NCBI GenBank assembly: GCA_947302675.1
Contig: CAMYWI010000054.1
Location: 1 to 7,595 of the forward strand
Reading direction: 5' to 3'
Origin: an uncultured Selenomonadales bacterium
Lineage (GTDB): Bacteria; Bacillota_C; Negativicutes; Selenomonadales; Selenomonadaceae
Length of the DNA stretch: 7,595 nucleotides
Under the pieces are notes generated by a model, which worked only from the letters and a program-made list of their open reading frames with translations, searched no databases and was not told where the DNA came from. Position 1 is the first letter of the stretch. Each line of letters begins with the position of its first letter. Both the position numbers and the translations under genes were made by a program. Of this stretch, positions 1 through 4,556 are shown one piece after another.

Positions 1-549
1 TGGATGCAGGCGCAAATGCCCGACGCCTCCGACGCCTCGCTTGACGCGGCGAACTTGAAAGTTTTGCTTGAAGACGACAAGGCGGCGGCGTATGTCTATC
101 GCGGGCTGGTCAACATGGAGCGCGAAAATTTCTATGACGCGGCGGACGACTTTCAAGCGGCTTTGGACGTCGAGGCGGAGTTAAAAGAGGCTCTCTTCAA
201 CCTTGCGCTTACTCAGGAGAAACTTAACAAATCCGACGACGCCATTAAAACTTACGACGCGCTTTTGACGATTGACGAGAAATTTGTTGACGCTTGGTAT
301 AATCGCGGGCGGCTCAAGCTTGCCAAAGATGACTTCGCGGGCGCGATAACCGACTTTGAAACGTCGCTGACGATTGAGACGATTAACGCCGACGCCTACA
401 ACGACATTGCGCTTGCTCACTTCAAGCAAAAAAATTACGAGGAGGCTTGGGACTTTATGCAGAAAGCCGCCGCGCAGTCCTCGACAAATCCCGTTGTTCA
501 AAGCAATTACGAGAAGTTCGCCGCTTGCGTTAAGGTCAAGAAGAAATAA
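1..549 (+). CDS. TPR-repeat protein, 5'-truncated by window edge
   Basis: The frame is open to the first base of the window, and the ATG at position 4 has no visible ribosome site, so the true start probably lies upstream. Counting from that ATG there are 181 residues, of which about 27-162 form four consecutive 34-residue tetratricopeptide units (roughly 27-60, 61-94, 95-128, 129-162). The typical signatures are visible: AYVYRGLVNMERENFYDAADDF in unit 1 style, WYNRGRLKLAKDDFAGAI in unit 3 and AYNDIALAHFKQKNYEEA in unit 4, with small and aromatic residues at the TPR packing positions. The protein ends in a short basic tail (VKVKKK). TPR arrays are protein-protein interaction scaffolds, and no enzymatic domain is visible in this part. 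The visible part has no membrane segment; a signal or anchor could lie in the missing N-terminus. The aminotransferase gene begins 60 bp downstream on the same strand and may be co-transcribed. Confidence 0.85.
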   Translation, partial: WMQAQMPDASDASLDAANLKVLLEDDKAAAYVYRGLVNMERENFYDAADDFQAALDVEAELKEALFNLALTQEKLNKSDDAIKTYDALLTIDEKFVDAWYNRGRLKLAKDDFAGAITDFETSLTIETINADAYNDIALAHFKQKNYEEAWDFMQKAAAQSSTNPVVQSNYEKFAACVKVKKK

Positions 550-596
550 ATTTGCTCTTGCTGACAGAGGCGATTGGCGACGACAAAAATATTTTT

Positions 597-601
597 GGAG
601 G
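597..601 (+). promoter_or_regulatory. ribosome binding site deciding the TTG start at 610
   Basis: GGAGG stands 8 bases before a TTG at 610-612. The frame is also open from an upstream TTG at 574, but that codon has no Shine-Dalgarno sequence at a usable distance, and starting there would add twelve residues that do not look like aminotransferase sequence. The TTG at 610 gives an N-terminus beginning MKFAKRMGNFGEGIF, which fits the family. Confidence 0.8.
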
Positions 602-609
602 TCGATAGT

Positions 610-1806
610 TTGAAATTTGCAAAGCGCATGGGGAATTTCGGCGAAGGAATTTTCGCAAGGCTCGCCGCCATGAAACGGGAAAAGATTTCGGCGGGCGCGA
701 ACATCATAGATTTATCGGTCGGTGCGCCGAACATTCCGCCGCCCGCGCACGTCATGAGCGTTTTGGCGGAGGAGGCACTCAAGCCCGAAAATTACGTTTA
801 CGCCCTAACTGATACGCGCGAACTTTTGAACGAGGCAAGCGATTGGTATCGTCGCCGCTATGACGTGGAGCTTGACCCCGCGACGGAAATTTGTTCGCTG
901 TGGGGTTCGCAGGAAGGTTTGTCGCACATTGCTTTGACGCTGATTGATGACGGCGATTTAACTTTGGTGCCCGACCCATGCTATCCGATTTTCGCTGACG
1001 GCGCGAGGCTTGCTGGCTCGGAAATTTTCTTCATGCCGCAACTTAAGGAGCACGATTATATTATTCAGCTCGATAAAATTCCGCGTGACGTTGCCGCCCG
1101 CGCAAAGTTTATGGTCGTCTCCTACCCCAACAATCCGACGACTGCCACCGCGCCCGCCGACTTCTACGAACGTCTAATTCACTTCGCCAAAAAAAATGAC
1201 GTCATCGTCCTGCACGACAACGCCTACAGCGAATTGATTTTTGACGGCTCGCGCGGCTTGAGTTTCTTGAGTTTCAAGGGCGCGAAGGAGGTCGGCGTCG
1301 AGTTCAATTCCCTGTCGAAGACTTACGGCATAGCGGGCGCACGAGTCGGCTTTTGCTTGGGCAATAAGGAAGTCGTCCGCCACGTCAAACTTTTAAAAAG
1401 CAATATCGATTACGGCTTGTTCCTGCCAATTCAAAAGGCGGCGATTGCGGCGTTGCGCAGTCCGCAAGAGGTTATCGAGAAAACTCGCGCGGCTTACATT
1501 GAACGGCGCGACGCTCTTGTTGACGGTCTCTGCGCGGCGGGCTGGCAAATGGACAAGCCTAAGGCGACAATGTTCGTCTGGGCACCCGTCCCGAAAAATT
1601 TTGGCACGTCGGAAGAGTTTGTTAAGACTTTGCTTGATAAAGCCAACGTCATGATGACGCCTGGCTCCGCGTTCGGTCCGAGCGGCGAGGGTTTTGTAAG
1701 AATGGCTCTCGTTCAAACCGTCGACACTATGAAACAAGTCGCCGCGCAGATTGCTAAAAACTTGAACTTGCAACGGTTTCAGTTGCCAACGCCTTGTGTA
1801 TTTTGA
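610..1806 (+). CDS. class I/II PLP aminotransferase, LL-diaminopimelate aminotransferase-like
   Basis: This is a 398-residue, full-length fold-type I pyridoxal-phosphate aminotransferase, presumably cytoplasmic. Visible landmarks are the phosphate-contact GSQEG (about 99-103), SYPNNPT with the substrate/cofactor asparagine near 175, HDNAY with the pyridine-binding Asp203 and Tyr206, and NSLSKTYGIAGARVGF with the Schiff-base Lys237. FVRMAL carries the carboxylate-binding Arg364. The combination of NSLSKTY with a following KSNIDYG segment resembles the DapL2-type LL-diaminopimelate aminotransferases, which convert tetrahydrodipicolinate to LL-diaminopimelate for lysine and peptidoglycan synthesis using glutamate. 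No other lysine gene is present to support this, and an alanine, aspartate or aromatic aminotransferase of the same subfamily remains possible. The last dozen residues (from about LQRF) overlap a strong promoter for the downstream peptide gene, so this tail may be shaped by DNA function. No intrinsic terminator directly follows the stop. Confidence 0.9.
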   Translation: MKFAKRMGNFGEGIFARLAAMKREKISAGANIIDLSVGAPNIPPPAHVMSVLAEEALKPENYVYALTDTRELLNEASDWYRRRYDVELDPATEICSLWGSQEGLSHIALTLIDDGDLTLVPDPCYPIFADGARLAGSEIFFMPQLKEHDYIIQLDKIPRDVAARAKFMVVSYPNNPTTATAPADFYERLIHFAKKNDVIVLHDNAYSELIFDGSRGLSFLSFKGAKEVGVEFNSLSKTYGIAGARVGFCLGNKEVVRHVKLLKSNIDYGLFLPIQKAAIAALRSPQEVIEKTRAAYIERRDALVDGLCAAGWQMDKPKATMFVWAPVPKNFGTSEEFVKTLLDKANVMMTPGSAFGPSGEGFVRMALVQTVDTMKQVAAQIAKNLNLQRFQLPTPCVF

Positions 1807-1812
1807 TATAAT
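1784..1812 (+). promoter_or_regulatory. sigma-A-type promoter for the small peptide gene
   Basis: TTGCCA (1784-1789) and a perfect TATAAT (1807-1812) are separated by exactly 17 bp. The element lies inside the last codons of the aminotransferase gene and runs across its TGA stop. Transcription would begin near 1819, leaving a leader of about 55 nt before the 27-codon peptide gene. The near-consensus match is read directly from the sequence; activity is inferred. Confidence 0.75.
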
Positions 1813-1826
1813 TCAGCCAATGCTAC

Positions 1827-1868
1827 CACTTCCAACTTCTGCATTAATCTGATTTGGAAGGAGGTGAT
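1827..1868 (+). promoter_or_regulatory. very strong Shine-Dalgarno with built-in masking segment
   Basis: AAGGAGGTGAT (1858-1868) matches eleven bases of the anti-Shine-Dalgarno complement at the 3' end of 16S rRNA and stands at normal spacing from the ATG at 1873. Upstream, CTTCCAA (1829-1835) is perfectly complementary to TTGGAAG (1854-1860). The overlapping CACTTCC (1827-1833) can instead pair with GGAGGTG (1860-1866) with one G-U pair. Either helix would hide all or part of the ribosome site in the full-length transcript. Such masking of a toxin ribosome site is known for type I toxin mRNAs. The pairings are seen in sequence; the regulatory role is inferred. Confidence 0.6.
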
Positions 1869-1872
1869 AGTA

Positions 1873-1956
1873 ATGATGACTATCATCACGTCGCTTGTCG
1901 TCGGCGTCGTCGCCAGCATTATCGGCAATTACGTTTACGACAAGTACCTAAGGTAG
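1873..1956 (+). CDS. 27-residue hydrophobic peptide, candidate type I toxin
   Basis: The ORF reads ATG ATG ... TAG and encodes 27 residues: a hydrophobic stretch from about residue 4 to 22 (IITSLVVGVVASIIGNYVY) followed by a short charged end (DKYLR). It is long enough to span a membrane once. It has its own near-consensus promoter at 1784-1812 and a ribosome site matching the 16S tail over 11 bases, which argues that this very short frame is translated. Short peptides with one membrane segment and a charged C-terminus are typical of type I toxins (the Fst, TxpA and BsrG groups), which depolarise or disturb the membrane when the antisense RNA is lost. I do not recognise a specific family. A convergent promoter reads toward the gene from 2087-2059. 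Alternatives are a small regulatory membrane peptide or a leader peptide. Confidence 0.6.
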   Translation: MMTIITSLVVGVVASIIGNYVYDKYLR

Positions 1957-2052
1957 TAGCAGGTTCTCTAGGTGTCCCAGATAATCGAGTCCCGTCGGTT
2001 AGACAAAACGAAGACCCCCGTACAGCGTCCCGTCTTGTGTCTTCTAACTAAC
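1957..2052 (-). ncRNA. putative antisense RNA converging on the peptide gene
   Basis: The minus-strand promoter at 2087-2059 would start an RNA near 2052 that runs toward the peptide gene. No start codon with a ribosome site is visible on this RNA, so it is probably non-coding. The region contains inverted repeats: GTTAGA (1998-2003) with TCTAAC (2043-2048), GAAGAC (2010-2015) with GTCTTC (2039-2044), and AAGAC (2011-2015) with GTCTT (2032-2036), so several alternative hairpins can form. The left end given here (the peptide stop codon) is arbitrary. A weak stop could lie after the GTCTTC/CGTTTTGT segment near 2003-2015, or the RNA could run through the peptide gene. Convergent overlap at the 3' end is the layout known from txpA/RatA and bsrG/SR4. 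Confidence 0.4.
1989..2034. repeat. short direct repeat GTCCCGTC in the 3' region of the peptide locus
   Basis: GTCCCGTC occurs at 1989-1996 and again at 2027-2034, interleaved with the inverted repeats of the putative antisense RNA. Direct repeats shared between toxin mRNA and antisense RNA are the contact sites in the Fst/par system; the resemblance here is only positional. Confidence 0.35.
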
Positions 2053-2058
2053 GTTGAA

Positions 2059-2087
2059 AATTTACCACACGTTCAAACTTTTGTCAA
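2059..2087 (-). promoter_or_regulatory. convergent minus-strand promoter
   Basis: On the minus strand a perfect TTGACA (2087-2082) is followed after 17 bp by TAAATT (2064-2059), which matches four of six -10 positions including the first, second and last. It sits directly beyond the U-tract of the permease terminator, so its transcript would be independent of the permease mRNA. The only target to its left is the 27-codon peptide locus. Confidence 0.6.
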
Positions 2088-2090
2088 TGC

Positions 2091-2118
2091 AAAAAAATTG
2101 CCCGCCATGTCGACGGGC
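2091..2118 (-). terminator. intrinsic terminator of the PTS permease gene
   Basis: Read on the minus strand, GCCCG (2118-2114) pairs with CGGGC (2104-2100) around a 9-nt loop, followed by AA and seven consecutive T residues (2097-2091). It lies 46 bp beyond the permease stop. In plus orientation the same stem is followed by TTTATC, so it may also weakly terminate the peptide mRNA. Confidence 0.8.
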
Positions 2119-2163
2119 TTTATCTAAGGAAGAATATTATTCACTCGAAATTTTGAAACTGAA

Positions 2164-4362
2164 TCAGCCGAGAACCTCCAGCAAGTCGTCGGTGCCCGCT
2201 TTGACGTCGCCAGTCTTGAGCGGCCGAACCGTGCCATAAGCGGAAGAATTGGTGACGATAAGCGGCGTGGTGACAGGATAGCCCGCCTTGTGAATCGCGT
2301 CAATGTCGAACGTGACGAGCAAGTCGCCGCGTTTGACTTCTTGACCGTCGGTGACGTGAACTTCAAAGTGTTGACCGTCAAGCTTAACCGTGTCAATACC
2401 AATGTGCATGAGAAGTTCCGCGCCCTCCGGCGTGACCATGCCGATAGCATGTTTGGTCGGGAAGATAAGAGTAATTGTGCCGTCGGCAGGAGCAACGAGT
2501 TTGCCTTCAGTCGGCTCGACAGCAACGCCGTCGCCCATTGCACGAGAGGCAAAGCCGTCGTCGGGGACTTCGTTCATGAGCATCATGCGACCGGTGAGGT
2601 GTGCGCCAAATTTCGCGTCTTGCATCTTGGGTTTTTCGGGTTCAGCCGATGCCGCAGCTCCGCCGCCGCTTGCGCCCTCAAGAATCGAACGGTCAATCTT
2701 GCCAGCGCGAATGTCTTCAACAAATTCCTCGAAGTTCGCCTTAACAATCGTGACGCTCGGTCCGTAAATGACCTGGATAGCATTGCCTTTGATAACAACG
2801 CCGCCCGCGCCCGTCGACTTCAAGATAGCCTCGTTGACTTTCGAGCCGTCAACCAAAGTCAAGCGCAAACGCGTTGCACAGCAGTCAATCTCAGTGACGT
2901 TATCGACGCCGCCAACGCCGCCAAGAATCGTCGCAGATTTCTGTTGGTCAGGAGTAAGACTTGCAAGAGCCGCACTGCCTGCGCCGCCGCCAGCCACGCC
3001 AACGCCGGTCGCTTTGCGGTACTCGTCCTTGCTCATCATCTTAACTTCTTCATCGTCAGCCTCGCGACCAGGAGTCTTGAGATCCCATTTCATGATAAAG
3101 AATTTAAACGTGACGAAGTAGAGGACTGCGAACACGGCGAACAGCGGCAACATCATAACCCAGTTGGATTTGTCGTTGCCGGGCAGGACGCCGTAAAGGA
3201 TAAAGTCAATCAAACCGTCGGAGAATGTGGTACCCATTGCAATGCCGAGAATGTGGCACGCCGCAAAGGACAAGCCCGCGTAGAAAACGTGAATCATGAA
3301 AAGTTCTTTCGCAAGGAACAGGAACGTGAACTCGATAGGCTCGGTGATACCCGTCAGGAACGAGGTCAAGCCGACCGAGAAGAGCAGGGAACCTGCCGCC
3401 TTTTTCTTTTCGGGACGTGCGCAGGTGTACATTGCGAAAGCCGCCGCCGGAAGGCCAGCCATCATGAAGGGGAATTTACCCATTAAGAAACGGCAAGCGT
3501 CAACCGAGAAATGCTCCGTGTTCGGCGAGGCGAGTTCCGCGAAGAAAATATTCTGCGCGCCCATGACGGTTTGACCGTCGATAACAGCCGTGCCGCCAAG
3601 ACCCGTCTGCCAGAAGGGCAGGTAGAAGATATGATGCAAACCAAAAGGAATCAGTGCACGTTCACAGCAACCAAAGAAGAAGGTGCCGAAGTAGCCCGCC
3701 GCCTGAACGACGCCGCCGAGTGCGAAGATACCCGTTTGCACAACCGGCCAAACAAAGTACATGATGACGCCGGTCACCGTGCCGAAAATCATACAAACAA
3801 TCGGGACAAAGCGCGTGCCGCCAAAGAACGAGAACGCGGGCGGGAGTTGCATTTTATAAAAGCGGTTGCAAAGTTCCGCCGCCACGAGACCCGTGACGAT
3901 ACCCGCGAAAACGCCCATCTGCAAAGTGACGATACCGAGAACCGAAGTTATCGCGCCTTCCTTGACACTGGGGTCAATGGAGCCGTCGGCGTGAATCGAG
4001 CCGTCGAGACCCAAGAAGACGTGAATCGTCGTCAGAAGAACAAGATAGAAAATTGCTGCGCCAAGAACTGCGATACCTTTTTCCTTCTTCGCCATGCCGA
4101 GCGCGACAGCTAAGGCGAATATCAGCGGCAAGTTACCAAAGATTGCGCCACCGACGTTGGAAAGAATAACCATAAAACTGAAAATCGGGCTACCGGGATG
4201 AAGAGTTGCTTCCAAGCCATAAGCCGCGATTGTCGTCGGGTTCGAGAACGATGCGCCGATACCCAACAAGACGCCCGCGAACGGCAATACGGCAATCGGC
4301 AGGAACAACGACTTACCGATTTGTTGCGCTACGGCAAATGCCGAACTTCCTCCTTCACTCAT
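2164..4362 (-). CDS. ptsG: PTS glucose-family permease, EIICBA
   Basis: This 732-residue inner-membrane protein takes up and phosphorylates a hexose using phosphate from HPr. Order: EIIC (1 to about 425, hydrophobic, with FGLHHIFYLPFW and GITEPIEFTF at 338-347), then WDLKTPGREADDE as in PtsG (from 426), a Gly/Ala linker, EIIB (about 470-550, phosphocysteine 495 in CCATRLRL), a second Gly/Ala linker (about 562-582), and EIIA (about 600-732) with TKHAIGM (His638) and the phosphohistidine His653 in LMHIGIDTVKLDG. The 15-residue spacing of the two histidines equals that in E. coli EIIA-Glc (75 and 90). Length and order match the single-chain glucose permeases of Firmicutes, so glucose is the best substrate guess; N-acetylglucosamine or another glucoside is possible. 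AAGGAGG (4376-4370) lies 7 bases from the ATG. It has its own promoter and terminator, and no PTS antiterminator gene is nearby. Confidence 0.9.
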   Translation of the reverse strand: MSEGGSSAFAVAQQIGKSLFLPIAVLPFAGVLLGIGASFSNPTTIAAYGLEATLHPGSPIFSFMVILSNVGGAIFGNLPLIFALAVALGMAKKEKGIAVLGAAIFYLVLLTTIHVFLGLDGSIHADGSIDPSVKEGAITSVLGIVTLQMGVFAGIVTGLVAAELCNRFYKMQLPPAFSFFGGTRFVPIVCMIFGTVTGVIMYFVWPVVQTGIFALGGVVQAAGYFGTFFFGCCERALIPFGLHHIFYLPFWQTGLGGTAVIDGQTVMGAQNIFFAELASPNTEHFSVDACRFLMGKFPFMMAGLPAAAFAMYTCARPEKKKAAGSLLFSVGLTSFLTGITEPIEFTFLFLAKELFMIHVFYAGLSFAACHILGIAMGTTFSDGLIDFILYGVLPGNDKSNWVMMLPLFAVFAVLYFVTFKFFIMKWDLKTPGREADDEEVKMMSKDEYRKATGVGVAGGGAGSAALASLTPDQQKSATILGGVGGVDNVTEIDCCATRLRLTLVDGSKVNEAILKSTGAGGVVIKGNAIQVIYGPSVTIVKANFEEFVEDIRAGKIDRSILEGASGGGAAASAEPEKPKMQDAKFGAHLTGRMMLMNEVPDDGFASRAMGDGVAVEPTEGKLVAPADGTITLIFPTKHAIGMVTPEGAELLMHIGIDTVKLDGQHFEVHVTDGQEVKRGDLLVTFDIDAIHKAGYPVTTPLIVTNSSAYGTVRPLKTGDVKAGTDDLLEVLG

Positions 4363-4527
4363 TTTAAAACCTCCTTACCTTTTAACAAAAAATCTTCCGA
4401 GCGAAAAATATCCTCCTTCCCCACTTATTTTTATTTTTTTATCTGGAGCCAAGACCCACCCTGCTCCTCTTGCAAAAGGAGGATGACCCGTAATGAGCCT
4501 CCTCCTCTTGCAAAAATATTTTCGACA
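4363..4527 (-). promoter_or_regulatory. untranslated leader of the PTS permease gene
   Basis: From the predicted start near 4521 to the ATG at 4362 the leader is about 160 nt, long for a simple mRNA. It begins with a 12-bp hairpin (4511-4472), then a second weaker stem of GGAGC (4468-4464) with GCTCC (4450-4446). An A-rich single-stranded tract (4441-4424) follows, then two Shine-Dalgarno-like sequences: AAGGAGGA near 4416-4409, without a usable start codon, and AAGGAGG at 4376-4370, which serves the permease. ptsG leaders in Firmicutes are often controlled by GlcT-type antitermination. I do not recognise the RAT consensus here, so any control element would be of another kind. Confidence 0.5.
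4464..4515 (-). repeat. direct repeat and 12-bp hairpin with an alternative fold in the ptsG leader
   Basis: A 14-base direct repeat, TTTTGCAAGAGGAG on the minus strand, occurs at 4515-4502 and 4477-4464. On the minus-strand RNA, 4511-4500 (GCAAGAGGAGGA) pairs with 4483-4472 (TCCTCCTTTTGC) over 12 pairs with one G-U, around a 16-nt loop. On the plus strand the same position is an A-C mismatch, so the hairpin suits the permease transcript. The second repeat copy can compete for the same CTCCT arm, forming a smaller hairpin (CTCCT with AGGAG). The arrangement therefore allows two mutually exclusive folds. Confidence 0.6.
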
Positions 4528-4556
4528 ATTATAAACGACGACTTCAACTTTTGCAA
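4528..4556 (-). promoter_or_regulatory. promoter of the PTS permease gene
   Basis: TTGCAA (4556-4551) and a perfect TATAAT (4533-4528) are 17 bp apart on the minus strand. The -35 box lies within the last codons of the NYN-LOTUS gene and the -10 box just after its stop, so there is no room for a terminator between the two genes ahead of this promoter. Confidence 0.7.

Noticed and set aside
549..609. Possible promoter between the left TPR gene and the aminotransferase
   Set aside because: TTG-like and A/T-rich stretches are present, but no -35/-10 pair with acceptable spacing was found; co-transcription is simpler.
1947..1956. CCTAAGGTAG, as found in the I-CeuI region of 23S rRNA
   Set aside because: Only ten bases match, within the end of the peptide frame, and the flanks do not resemble rRNA.
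1970..2005. Segment resembling a tRNA T-arm (ATCGAGTCCCGTCGG)
   Set aside because: No acceptor stem, D-arm or anticodon arm can be built around it.
1854..2051. 65-codon frame overlapping the small peptide gene in another frame
   Set aside because: Its TTG start lies in the ribosome site of the peptide gene, it has no ribosome site of its own, and the product is an arginine-rich shadow translation.
2290..3486. 398-codon plus-strand frame antisense to ptsG
   Set aside because: No ribosome site, an Arg/Asn/His-rich composition without domains, and complete overlap with clear EIIC/EIIB/EIIA coding sequence.
3511..4113. 200-codon plus-strand frame antisense to ptsG
   Set aside because: Charged, repetitive, low-quality composition without motifs; it is a shadow of the EIIC domain.
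4375..4454. Possible leader peptide in the ptsG leader (TTG start, about 25 codons, stop overlapping the ptsG ribosome site)
   Set aside because: The Shine-Dalgarno-like GAGGAG is about 11 bases from the TTG and inside a predicted stem; the frame shows no run of regulatory codons and no clear protein character.
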